Source: Reticulitermes lucifugus | Lineage: Eukaryota > Arthropoda > Insecta > Blattodea > Rhinotermitidae | Direction of reading: 5' to 3' | Assembly (NCBI GenBank): GCA_026260175.1 | Contig: JAKCWW010008320.1 | Coordinates: 1 to 26,569 of the forward strand | Length of the DNA: 26,569 bases | In this document: positions 18,142-26,569 of the stretch, piece by piece | Numbering within the stretch: position 1 is the stretch's first letter | Layout: every line of letters begins with the position of its first letter | Program-made: the position numbers and the translations under genes | The notes under the pieces: model-generated | Told to the model about the DNA's origin: nothing | Database searches by the model: none | Seen by the model: only the letters and a program-made list of their open reading frames with translations

Positions 18142-18292
18142 GGAGACGGGATAGCGTAGTCGGTACAGTAACTAGGCTGCAGATTTGACCGCGGGTTCGA
18201 TTCCCGGCAGGGAACGAAATTTTCTCTCCTCTAAGGTGTCCATTCCGGTTCTCGGGCCCACCCACCAGCCTATTCAATGGGTACTGGGGTAC
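18142..18292 (+). mobile_element. SINE family A, 5' half
   Basis: The tRNA-like head starts at 18142: ACGGGATAGCGTAGTCGGTA A box, GGTTCGATTCC B box. The body runs through GGGCCCACCCACCAG to ATGGGTACTGGGG and then stops where a minus-strand SINE A begins. The missing 3' end may be the segment at 18563-18652. Confidence 0.8.
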
Positions 18293-18560
18293 TTAAATTT
18301 TACCCTAGATCAGGTCATGAAGACCCAGAGGGACAGTAAAGGTATAGCACTACTCCTTCTTTAACCTCGGCACTAGATGGGGATGGGTGGTTAACGCCAC
18401 GCCCAGACCACTTTACGTCCGTGAAAGAAAACCGGTACCCATTCTACACGAGAATGGGTGGGCCCCAGGACCAGTCTAGACGGGTGCGGAAAATCTCGCC
18501 CCCACCGGGATTCAATCCTTGGACCGTCCAGTCCCTATACCTACTACGCTATCCCGGCCC
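18293..18560 (-). mobile_element. SINE family A, full-length copy, inserted in opposite orientation
   Basis: Read from 18560 downwards: GGGCCGGGATAGCGTAGTAG A box, GGATTGAATCC B box, GCGAGATTTTCCGC, GGGCCCACCCATTC, CATCTAGTGCCGAGG, then a 3' tail CTCTGGGTCTTCATGACCTG and TTTTACC-like end. The order of boxes is the same as at 14279-14509. The two flanking plus-strand pieces suggest insertion into an older SINE A. Confidence 0.85.
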
Positions 18561-18562
18561 AC

Positions 18563-18652
18563 TGTCGGGACGCTTACTTCCATCTAATGCCTCTGCTTCC
18601 GGTATATGCCTTCATGGCGTGGACAGGATAAATTTACCTTTTTTTTTACCAG
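18563..18652 (+). mobile_element. SINE family A, 3' tail fragment
   Basis: The segment carries CCATCTAATGCC, TATGCCTTCATGGCGTGGAC and a TTTACC tail, which is the 3' third of the family on the plus strand. It is either the remainder of the split copy at 18142-18292 or an independent truncated copy. Confidence 0.6.
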
Positions 18653-18960
18653 GTATGTGATTTTATGGTATCCCCTATCACCCGCTCTGACCTAATTAAT
18701 ATTACAGTATGTAGCAACCCCTTCACCTAAATTATGAATCTAAGTTTCACTCGCATGCTTCTGATTCGTCTAACACTGTGTAGAATTTTAAAACTAGGTC
18801 ACAGTTGTGAATGATCATGGTTAAAGAATTTTTCTTGCACATTACTCATTGTCAGTGTTTTAAAATTTTACACTTAAAATAATAAAAAGTTATACGTTTC
18901 GGAGACTGGATTTGTACCTGCCTTCAGGTGACACACAGTACTACTGTACTCAATAGGGAC

Positions 18961-19180
18961 GGTAAAGGTAAATTTTCTCCGCTCCGTGCTAAGAACGCGT
19001 GTAAGGGGAGTAGAGGTACAGCTCCAGTCACTCGTAACCGCGGCACTAGATGGATGTGAGTGGTCAACTTCACGTCCCGACCGCTTTACCCCGGGGAAAG
19101 AACTCCCGGTAGCAATCGAATAAGAGACTGGGTGGGTTCCAGAGGTGGTATGGACGTTTCGGAGAAGAGAAAACCTAAAT
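18961..19180 (-). mobile_element. SINE family A, 5'-truncated copy
   Basis: From the right, the body begins at the GGAACCCACCCAGTC box (19129-19143) and runs through GGGTAAAGCGGTCGGG, CCATCTAGTGCC, and the TTTACCTTTACC tail at the left end. The tRNA-like head is missing. Its left neighbour at 18893-18935 is a hammerhead-like motif. Confidence 0.75.
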
Positions 19181-19250
19181 CTATTCCTCAGAACTAGGCT
19201 TAATTTGAAGCAACATGCCTTGTACAGTGTATGTTTCCTCTTCTATGTTT

Positions 19251-19290
19251 CACTTGAAGATGGAGACAGAGCCAATGTCCGAAACATAGT
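19251..19290 (+). ncRNA. Hammerhead-ribozyme-like motif (degenerate)
   Basis: TTGAAGA, a GGAGACA...TGTCC hairpin and GAAACATAG. The core differs from CUGANGA at the first base and stem I does not pair. A related inverted one, with TCTCCGAAACG, lies at 18935-18893 on the minus strand about 330 bases away. Confidence 0.3.
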
Positions 19291-19434
19291 AATATTTAGC
19301 GCCTTAGGTTTTCAAAGTTTAAAACCCAGACAAAGGTAACGTCCAAGCATAACGTCTTACAGACGACAACTTTGTACGTCTTAAAGCTAAAAAAGAAAAC
19401 TTCTGTAATTTCGGGCTTCCGCCGCGGTGTAAAT

Positions 19435-19553
19435 GAGATATTCGCTTTTCAGGGATGTTACGCGGCGTAGATTGGTAGTTATTTACCGACGTTTCAGGAC
19501 AACATATGTCCCATCTTCCAGGCCGCGTAACAACCCAGAAGAGCGAAGATCTC
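19435..19553. repeat. Foldback repeat with 32-base arms around a hammerhead-like core
   Basis: The left arm 19435-19466 (GAGATATTCGCTTTTCAGGG onward) is the near-complete reverse complement of 19522-19553 (GCCGCGTAACAACCCAGAAG onward). Between them, on the minus strand, lies GGAAGATGGGACATATGTTG...TGAAACGTCGG. Because both strands of the arms are open in several frames, it gives look-alike ORFs on both strands (113 and 121 codons). Translations with SLFxxVTRxR recur in many arthropod repeat-derived proteins that I remember. Confidence 0.75.
19484..19524 (-). ncRNA. Hammerhead-ribozyme-like motif inside the 19435 foldback
   Basis: Minus strand: CC, TGGAAGA (one base off the core), a GGGACA/TGTCC hairpin, then TGAAACGTCGG. 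The GTC before GG is the classical hammerhead cleavage triplet and CC/GG can start stem I. The core mismatch probably kills it. Confidence 0.3.
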
Positions 19554-19560
19554 AAAGAAA

Positions 19561-20606
19561 ATTTTCTCAAGGAATAGCATTCCTTACTTTTATTCCAGAG
19601 TGTCTTGTTTCGAATCTCGACTGGAACATCGACTATCCTGAAAACTTTTCGACGTTTCATTCAATCCTGCCGGGAAAATTTCGAAAATACTATTTGGCCA
19701 CGACGGTTTCCTTCCACATCCTTTGCAAACCTTTTTCACTTACCATACCGAAATTCGCCATCAGGTTATATATTTCGGTAAATTGGCAGCGTCCTTAAAT
19801 GAAGTGTCAATAAATGAAAAATATTTATTATGATAAATTCTCACTTGAAGCTATGTGGCTGGTACAGCGCTATAATGTGAACTAAGAATAACCAGTACGC
19901 CTGCATGAGGGTAGATCAGTCCGGATATTGATTTCAATCTTCCAGAGATTAGGCTGCTGTAGATGTGTGCCGTGAAGTTATTTTGGTTCGTGGTGAAGTG
20001 TGTGTATGGCGTTCCAGGGCAGGGTTAATGTGCCACAATCGAGCATCGCGTGTTTTACCTCCGCAAACTACGCAGTTGCAGTGTTTTGCTCTGATGTGGT
20101 TTTATTTTAATATTTTTAAAACCAACATGGATTGATTAGTCTTGTGATATTTGTCTATTCAGATTAGGTACGAAAACTATAAAACCTTTAGATATTTCTA
20201 AGGAATCCTTGGAAGGGGATTCGACGTATCACTAAGCACAAGGACGCATAACAGAGAAACAGACTTAATTCTATATCCCCAATACCCGATCGGCATTCGA
20301 AACCGCTAAATATATTTACATTTGAAAAAAGAGTTTTGCTACTGCAATCAGTAAAGCATTTCTCTATGATCTGCATTCATCGTAGTGGTCGTCCTTCAAT
20401 TATATTGGCTCAGACTGTTATCTGTAGTTACAAAGACGCAAATAACTACAACGCCCCTATTACAAACAGTGTAATTTGTGTCCTTGGTAAATGCTGAAGA
20501 TCCGCGTGCCATACATGCTTATTTATGGCAAATATGTTCCTCGAAGATTACGTGCAAAGAGTGAAGCAGTCAAAACAATTGTTTTATATTATAAAACATT
20601 ATTATA
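19561..20606. other. Intergenic, no gene seen
   Basis: No ORF with a known domain, no tRNA, no clear repeat. A minus 62-codon frame at 20188-20376 is unrecognised. Confidence 0.5.
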
Positions 20607-20646
20607 TTGCTGCATGTTTCAGCACCTGAGGGTCATCATCAGGCAA
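20607..20646 (-). ncRNA. Hammerhead-ribozyme-like motif, best preserved core
   Basis: On the minus strand: TTGC (20646-20643), CTGATGA (20642-20636), an ACC/GGT hairpin, GAAAC, ATGCA, then GCAA (20610-20607). The four-base flanks pair perfectly as stem I, and A would be the base at the cleavage site. Stem III is minimal and one extra base follows A9. It is the copy most like a working minimal hammerhead. Confidence 0.4.
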
Positions 20647-20649
20647 GAA

Positions 20650-21799
20650 TTTTTAAAGGTCAGTAGTGAACAGTTACAATTCTTTTTTTATGACAGAAAT
20701 CTCTTCCTTACAAATAATATTTATTACAATTTTATTGTTGAATAAATCCAATGTGCAAGTGCGTGGGATAAATTACATATTGGTGAATTACAAAAGCACT
20801 TACACAGATATGAGTATGACAGTAAAAACACAATATTTGTAGGACAAGTCTTGAATAGGAAAGACAACTTCATGCTTTGTGCCCGGATCTCTTTGTTTGC
20901 TTGCCTTAACAGAGGTAGAGGTCTGTTAGTTTAAGCGACTTTTTTGTAGTTTCATAAAGGCTTATTCACTGTGCTCTGTCTCCTTTGAAGTACAAAAGGA
21001 CCCTAGGCAATAACGCTCAAATTGCAATGTCAGTTGTACGTGTATATCCACTTTCCTCTATAGCAAATAATAGTCTATGCTATCCTGCAATTTTGCCCTT
21101 GTAACAACCTTTGAAACATCTGACAGACTGTTATGTTACGTGGTATGGAAGTCATGTAATTAGTGACTACAATCTCGTCGTATTTTATAATTCCATAACT
21201 TACTAAGTAACTAACTAACCAACGAAACAATCCCTAAATAATCCATGGAGCAGAGTCCTTCTCCAGAACATAAAATTTCGTCAGCTGATCAAGAAATGTC
21301 CCACATTTTATTGAACCCGAAGGTTCATTACCACATTCATAAGAGAATGCCACATGACCCTCTCTTAAGCCATATTAATCCAGTCCACCATCTCCCAACC
21401 TATCACATTAATATTTTAATATTATTCCCATCTTCGCTTGGGGATTCCAAGTAGCCGCTTTCCTTCAGGTTTTTTTTCCCACAAACACCATATGTGCATT
21501 TTTCTTCTCCTCCTAAATTTCTAACTTTCCATGAATAGCAATAAAAATATAATGACCGTGCGAAATTATGAGGTTGAAGCGACTTTATTGTCGCAAAATT
21601 TAGGTTACAAAATCGTATAGTGAACAACATATTGAACATATGTTGAGCTAATTTCTGACATAGATTAAATAACAATGGAAGCGATTACAGAAATTTATTA
21701 TTAAGAAAGGATACGTGCACAAAATAAAGCACACATTTTTTTGCCTCTTTGCCTGCATTGCACAAGATGTAGTTTTAACTACTGCGTCTAGAATATAGT
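20650..21799. other. Intergenic, no gene seen
   Basis: Frames of 90-106 codons at 21403-21675 and 21648-21968 (minus) match no family known to me and overlap the Tc1-like relic on the other strand at their edge. I see no repeat partner for this stretch in the window. Confidence 0.45.
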
Positions 21800-22945
21800 C
21801 CAGACGCGAGTAGGCGATTCTATCGGATAAGACGTTCTGTGTGCTGAAGTTGCAGTCAAAGAAATCTACGATTCGTTTACAGCGAAAATTTAGAGAAAAG
21901 TTCGAAAAAATTCTCCAGTCGCGAATTCGATCAGAAGATGTTAGGATATTTGTTAACACCGGTTGCATCTGTAAGAGGCAGAAATCAGGCCGACCGTGTA
22001 GGACTGTGGAAACAATTGATCGGGTTCGGCAAGCTTATCTGCCAAGTCCAAGAAGTCAACACGTCAAGCTAGCCGCGAGTTGAATGTCACACAGCCAAGT
22101 GTGTGGAAAATTTTTAGAAAACACTTTGCTCTCTGGCCTTACCAACAACAAATATTGCAACACGTAACACCAAAACACTGACACTTTTCGGATTTTGTGT
22201 GAATATGATGAAAGTTAAGAGAGAAGATGAAAATCTCTTGTCAAAAATCAGTTTCAGCCACGATAGAGTATCTCGTTTTAGTGGAAAGGTTAACAGGCGT
22301 AACATTCGTGTACTTGGGGAAGTTCAAATCCTCACACCTCTTTGAAAACACAATTGACGGTCAGAAGATTCTTTTTTGCCCTGTGCGTTGTGATAAATCT
22401 TATGGAGCATTCATCTTAGGGAAAAATAGTAAAGGCAATTATCTACCGTGACATGTTGCAGTTGTTAATACCTCAGCTACACGAAGATACGACAAGTGTT
22501 TTCTACATGACGGAATGCCAAAATGCATCGACGATAACGTGAAAATATTCTTGGACAGGCAGTTACCTGAGCGACGTTTTGGTACAGGGGGGTTTTCTTC
22601 CTGACCTCTGACACCCCTCAGTTTTCTCATGCAGTTTTATGAAAGATGAGACTTGTTTTCTGCCTATAACTCTCAATAGCTTGAAGCATCGAAACTACGA
22701 GTGGTCGCAAAGACTGAACAGCCTTTACAGCAAGGTGTTGCAGAAAGTTTAACATGATTTCGAGTAGGGTCTTTATGTGTACAGGACAAAAAATGGAGGG
22801 CGTACTGAAATTTAGGAAGGTATGGGAAGATTGTCTTGCTTCGCTTTTTATAACGGTGTGCGTTTAATATTTGTGTTCCTATTACTTTCTTACCATTAAA
22901 TTTATATAATCGCCCACATCATTTTTAATCACCCTGTATATAGGC
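21800..22945 (+). pseudogene. Tc1-like (DUF4817-type) transposase relic 2
   Basis: Plus frames show LQRKFREKFEKIL, GCICKRQKSGRPCRTVETID, RVRQAYLPSPRSQHVKLAAS, then after a frameshift ELNVTQPSVWKIFRKHF, and further on LLSKISFSHDRVSRFSGKVN and a DMLQLL-IPQLHEDT-like stretch and FLDRQLPERRFGTGG. This is the HTH, GRPRT, PQ-SVWKILRK, FSDEATFHVSGKVN and LP-RWIGRGG order of the family. The FSDEA motif reads FSHDR. A CACCCTGTATATA word at 22930-22942 fits the usual outer end; no left partner is seen. Dead by frameshifts and stops. Confidence 0.83.
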
Positions 22946-23002
22946 CATGCAAATCAATATTCAGCTTCCAGCGTGGTGGAATACAAACGTTACCACCACA
23001 TG

Positions 23003-23237
23003 TACAGAATAATTCAAAAAGTACGTAACATATTCACATGTTTATAATAAAGCAGGCATTGAGCCTATAGTGACGTAATATGTACCGGTTGTTAGGAAAA
23101 CAAAAAGTTGTGTGCTCTTACGTCAGCATAACCACGAAAGACTTCCTAACAGCCGATAAAACGTACGTCGCTCTAGGCTGGTTGGGTACTTCATTATAAA
23201 CATATGAAGATGTCACCTTATTTCTGAATTACCTTGC
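23003..23237. mobile_element. Imperfect full-length inverted repeat (MITE-like)
   Basis: The left half (23003-23118) pairs with the right half (23140-23237) almost throughout: TCACATGTTTATAATAAAG with CTTCATTATAAACATATGA, and AGCCTATAGTGACGTA-xx-GGTTGTTAGG with CCTAACAGCCG-xx-TACGTCGCTCTAGGCT. The ends read ACAGAATAATTCA and TGAATTACCTTG. There is no ORF, so it would depend on another element's transposase. The outer ends suggest a Tc1/mariner-type or similar donor, which is inference. Confidence 0.75.
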
Positions 23238-23639
23238 AAATAAGATACCATGTAGGTATGAAGGCAAAAAAGTTAGTTTAAAGAATACCTTTTTGATAAA
23301 AGTTTTAAAACATGGCGACGATGCTGAACAGTCGTATTTTTTGAAAAATAAATGAGGTGAAAGGAATCAATATATAGGTCAAGAGAAGGCTAACTTTTAA
23401 AATATTATTCTGTAATTCCTCTTATCGTATCAACAAATTACTGACGCCGCTATTTAAATAAATTATTTTCTCAGTCAAGTTGTGGTTCCTCGCTTCGTTC
23501 GGTTTAAGGTTAAATTTAGTTTACTTCTGTTGGTGTGCTGTGTGTTTTTTTTGGAGGGGGTGAAGGGCCCCGCAGCAGATGCTACGGACGCACAGCAGCC
23601 TTAAGGCTTATTGTGCAATCCTGTGGCGAAAACGATTAG
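23238..23639. other. Intergenic, no gene seen
   Basis: A/T-rich, short frames only, a T8 and G-rich patch near 23545-23560. Nothing recognised. Confidence 0.5.
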
Positions 23640-23829
23640 GTTTTTCGTTTTTCCGTGTAATGGAACACCGGTGGAATGAAATTGACAGGGGAAAACCGAA
23701 GTACTCGGGGAAAAACCTGTCCCAGTGCCACTTTGTCCACCACAAATCCCACATGGACTGACCCTGGATCGAACCCGGGCCTCCTCGGTGAGAAGCCGGC
23801 GACTAACCGCCTGAACCATGGCACGGCCT
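23640..23829 (-). mobile_element. SINE family C, copy with tRNA-like head
   Basis: On the minus strand: GCCATGGTTCAGGCGGTTAG (A box region), CCGGGTTCGATCC (B box), then ATTTGTGGTGGACAAAGTGG and CACTGGGACAGG, and a T/C-rich 3' part. The body matches the fragment at 7199-7300. The frames of 72 and 78 codons across it, containing PGSNPG or RVRSRVSP, are translations of the SINE, not genes. Confidence 0.8.
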
Positions 23830-24581
23830 ATTGTCTGTGTTTAGTAATTATTTTGCATCGTGATCTAACCTTTTCTCGCTTTATGCAATACAAATTTGCC
23901 TTCATAACCTGAAATGTCGGCTTATATAGCTCATACGTTAAACATTTGATAACTTCTTGTACTTACACTGGGCCGTCGCCTAACCTCATTACTAACATTT
24001 TAGCAATGTGTTATTCGATAAAGCACTTCAGAAACTCGTTCGTGCTGTAGAGAAGTTTCGGAGTAACCGATATTGATTTGTGCATGCTTAAATTTGTATG
24101 GTTCTAACTACATGTCACGCGCATTGTCACATCTATTTGCCACATACAACTAAATAGAGTACAGTTTGTAAAATAATCGATTTTTAATTACGGAAAGTAC
24201 GGCACAAGACAAACAGTAAGCTGGAAGGCGAGAGCTTACATTGTCACGGCTGTGATTATGAAAAGTGCTATCTGCTCCGAAAACGGAAGCAGTACGTTTG
24301 TACAAAACATTGGCAAATTACTTCCAGGATATACGGTATCACATCTCAGAAGACTGTAATCTCCAAAGACCGGGAATATGCCTTAAAATTTGTATGCTTT
24401 GACTACGTATGGAATCACAGGACTATGACCGACTGATGACGATTAGCTTTATGTAAATGGAAAAGTTGAGTAGGGAAAAAGTTTTCCACCATTATTGCCT
24501 AATAATTGAGTCTCTGAAACGTCGGATTCTCAGAATTTTGTATTTTAATCATGCAATTGAAGAAGTCCTAAGTGTCATACC
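23830..24581. other. Intergenic, no gene seen
   Basis: No domain, RNA or repeat is recognised. Confidence 0.5.
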
Positions 24582-24596
24582 ACCACCACCTCCTCA

Positions 24597-24638
<42 letters not shown>

Positions 24639-24697
24639 GCTGCTGATACTACTACTATTACCACTACCACTACTACTATTACTACTGCTACTACTGG
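24582..24697 (+). repeat. (CTA)n/(CCA)n microsatellite
   Basis: An interrupted trinucleotide array: CCACCACCACC, then about eleven unbroken CTA units, then CTG, CTA and CCA variants. A plus frame through it gives a run of Leu in a 94-codon ORF. That is a product of the repeat and not a gene. Confidence 0.95.
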
Positions 24698-25181
24698 TAA
24701 AAATTCAGTGTATTTATTTACGCTATGACTCAACAGCCTAATTGCAAATTACAAAATTTGCACTAATATTCATAAAAACAATAATAATGATTGAATTTAT
24801 TAACATGCGGGCTAAACAAGGCAGGACTAATTACGAAACCAGTACGAGTACATAAACACACAATCACAAAACACAGCACAGTTACACAAACAAACAGCGT
24901 TTATTATTGCAAACATGGTATAGCATCAAATGACAGAAGTGGAAAATGGAGACAGGAGCGGTGGTTACCTAGTGCAAAGTACGTTTTTTCTCATTCGACT
25001 GACACATGTAGGTAAAACTATAAAAATTCTCGCAGGATAGCCAGTAACATGCCAGATATCAGAAACGGAGACTTCCTGAAGAATCCAGAGTTACTGCTGC
25101 ACTAAGCTCTTATGTTTTGACACAGGTCTATGACAATATTAGTGTCTTCTACATATTCTTGGAGAGAATGATAAAAAATGT
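24698..25181. other. Intergenic, no gene seen
   Basis: A 74-codon plus frame at 24791-25015 matches nothing known to me. No repeat is recognised. Confidence 0.5.
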
Positions 25182-25471
25182 AAAGGTGATAGAGGTAAAG
25201 TTTTCCATGCCCACGACATGAAGGCATAGAGAGGTGTAACTCCACATATTCAGAACCTCGGCACTAGATGGAGGTGAGTCATTAATTTCACGCCCCGGCT
25301 GCTTTATCCTGGGGAAAGAAACTCGGTGCCCATTGAAAGGGAGATTGGGTGGACCCCGTAGATGGTCTGAACGTTTAGAAGATAAATATATCTTGCCCTT
25401 ATCGGGATTCGAACCCCAGACCGTCCAGCTCATGGCCTATTCGCTACACCGACTGCGCTACCCCAGCTCCC
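25182..25471 (-). mobile_element. SINE family A, full-length copy
   Basis: On the minus strand: GTAGCGCAGTCGGTGTAGCG (A box), GGTTCGAATCCC (B box at about 25405-25416), GGTCCACCCAATC, GGGCGTGAAATTAATGACTC, CCATCTAGTGCCGAGG, TATGCCTTCATG and a TTTACC tail. It is the most complete copy with no gap and serves as the reference for the family here. No clear target duplication was found. Confidence 0.88.
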
Positions 25472-25521
25472 CGATGAAAAGAAGAGACAGTCAAGATTTG
25501 AACCAAATAGTTGCTGAATAA

Positions 25522-25781
25522 GCCGATCCCAGTGGCCGCGCGGTCTAAGGCGTGGGTTTGCGGCCGTTCGCTTGCTGGAATTGCGGGTTGGAATCCTGAC
25601 GAGGGCATGGATGTCTGTCTCTTGTGAGTGTTGTGTGTTGTCGGGTAGAGGTCTCTGCGTCGGGCTGTCACTCGTCCAGACCGAGTGTGTTGTGTGTGAG
25701 TGTGATCGCGAAGCCTCGATAATGAGGAGACCCTGGCCCACTAGAGAATGTTGCGCCATTGGGGAGGGGGAAAAATTCTTC
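25522..25781 (+). mobile_element. SINE family B, full-length copy with 8-bp target duplication
   Basis: The head GCCGATCCCAGTGGCCGCGC, GTCTAAGGCGTGGG (A box region) and GGTTGGAATCC (B box) is tRNA-like. CTGAATAA flanks it at 25514-25521 and 25782-25789. The body aligns with the minus copy at 7324-7584 along its length, and its head with 26509-26569. ORFs of 75-109 codons here are translations of the SINE. Confidence 0.9.
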
Positions 25782-25789
25782 CTGAATAA

Positions 25790-26508
25790 AGTCCAAATAT
25801 TCTACCACTGAGCTATGTTCAAATTCTGAAACTTATAAATTAACACGTTGTGAGACCCGGAAGTCTCATTGTGGTGACTATGCAAAATACTTGGGGCCTG
25901 AGGCAGTATACTGTAAGTCTACCAGAATGCATTGGCATCACAGAGCTCAGTATTCCCACCGGACTGCATGGCGTCACATCCAGGAATGCAGTACTCCTCA
26001 ACTAACAAATTACTTTCATTTGAAATTAAATCCTCAGTTTGTGACAGCCACAGTATATGTCGTCCTACGAGGACTGAAATTCGTAAATCAAATTTAATTT
26101 CTCTTATTTAGACACGAATGACGTGAGAGCTTGATTTCCCTAGAGAACTCATCTGGTTCTGTAGTGCACTTTCTCCAGCGAAGCTGTGAATTCTAGATTT
26201 TATGAAACTGCAAACAGCAGTTACAGCCAGCTTTCGACGTGTGTCCAGATAGAGAGCAACCGAATACTGAACCACTCAGAAACTTCCACAGTCAAATAAA
26301 GATGGTTTATGAATGCCTGAGATACAATACGGTGACCACACTGAATCACGAAGGACAATAAAATTACGGACGTAAGGTTAGTACCGAGCATAGCTAACAA
26401 ATTGCACGTTTAGAAACCGTGAGGCTAGTGCAACATTATTGTGTACAAAGGTCCAGTTATCCGTCTCCACACCATAAAGACATAAAGGGGGAGTAAAGTA
26501 TAGTTTCA
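25790..26508. other. Intergenic, no gene seen
   Basis: ATTGGCATCACAGAGCTCAG (25930 area) and GGACTGCATGGCGTCACATC (25962 area) share words such as CCAGxAATGCA, giving a faint tandem look over about 25915-25990. No gene is recognised. Confidence 0.4.
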
Positions 26509-26569
26509 GCCGATCCCAGTGGCCGTGCGGTCTAAGGCGTGGGTCTACGGCCGCTCGCTTGCTGGGATT
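26509..26569 (+). mobile_element. SINE family B, head of a copy cut by the window edge
   Basis: 61 bases match the head of 25522-25781 with a few substitutions (GCCGATCCCAGTGGCCGTGC, GTCTAAGGCGTGGGTC, CTCGCTTGCTGGGATT). The rest lies beyond the right edge. It is the third SINE B here. Confidence 0.9.

Noticed and set aside
19319-19798. ORFs of 113 and 121 codons on opposite strands
   Set aside because: Both are products of the foldback repeat, whose inverted arms are open on both strands.
21648-21968. 106-codon minus ORF
   Set aside because: It partly mirrors the Tc1-like relic on plus and matches no family.
24457-24741. 94-codon ORF with a long Leu run
   Set aside because: It is the translation of the CTA microsatellite, with no domain and no splice or promoter support.
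25430-25759. Overlapping minus-strand ORFs of 75 and 109 codons
   Set aside because: They read across SINE B and the head of SINE A on the antisense strand.
1-26569. CRISPR array, operon or bacterial-type gene cluster
   Set aside because: No regularly spaced repeats and no adjacent intact ORFs; gene structure and SINEs show animal nuclear DNA.

Overview
The window is nuclear DNA of an animal, most likely an insect. It carries one interrupted protein-coding gene on the minus strand with GT-AG introns up to 2.6 kb, set in old transposons and tRNA-derived SINEs. The SINE families and the repeat at 19435-19553 resemble repeats I associate with cockroach and termite genomes. That assignment is a judgement from memory, not a search result.

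Positions 1-12235 hold the 5' two thirds of a membrane-bound M1 zinc aminopeptidase, read right to left. Eight coding exons join without a frame break into 494 codons: a short cytosolic tail, one membrane anchor, the N-terminal beta domain, GAMEN, HELAH with its distal Glu, and the catalytic Tyr. The C-terminal domains lie beyond position 1. Its introns have collected two mariner relics (4866-5335 and 7645-8695), a Tc1-like relic (10370-11310), a foldback repeat (10087-10312), and copies of three SINE families. A probable 5' UTR exon and promoter lie at about 12580-12720.

Positions 12900-26569 contain no gene I can name. They hold a hAT relic split by a SINE with a 14-bp target duplication (13808-14523, with a 50-N assembly gap inside the SINE), a second hAT-like end at 16454, a dispersed repeat also present in intron 7, a nested pair of opposed SINEs (18142-18652), two foldback elements (19435-19553 and 23003-23237), a second Tc1-like relic (21800-22945), a CTA microsatellite, and further SINEs up to the right edge. 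One short ORF at 15659-15854 ends at a good splice donor and is the only other coding candidate.

The most interesting non-gene signal is a motif of about 40 bases seen eight times on both strands: CTGANGA (or close), a small hairpin, GAAAC (or close), then a few bases. At several sites the flanks can pair. This is the layout of a minimal hammerhead ribozyme core, as known from Penelope-like elements. All copies here look imperfect.
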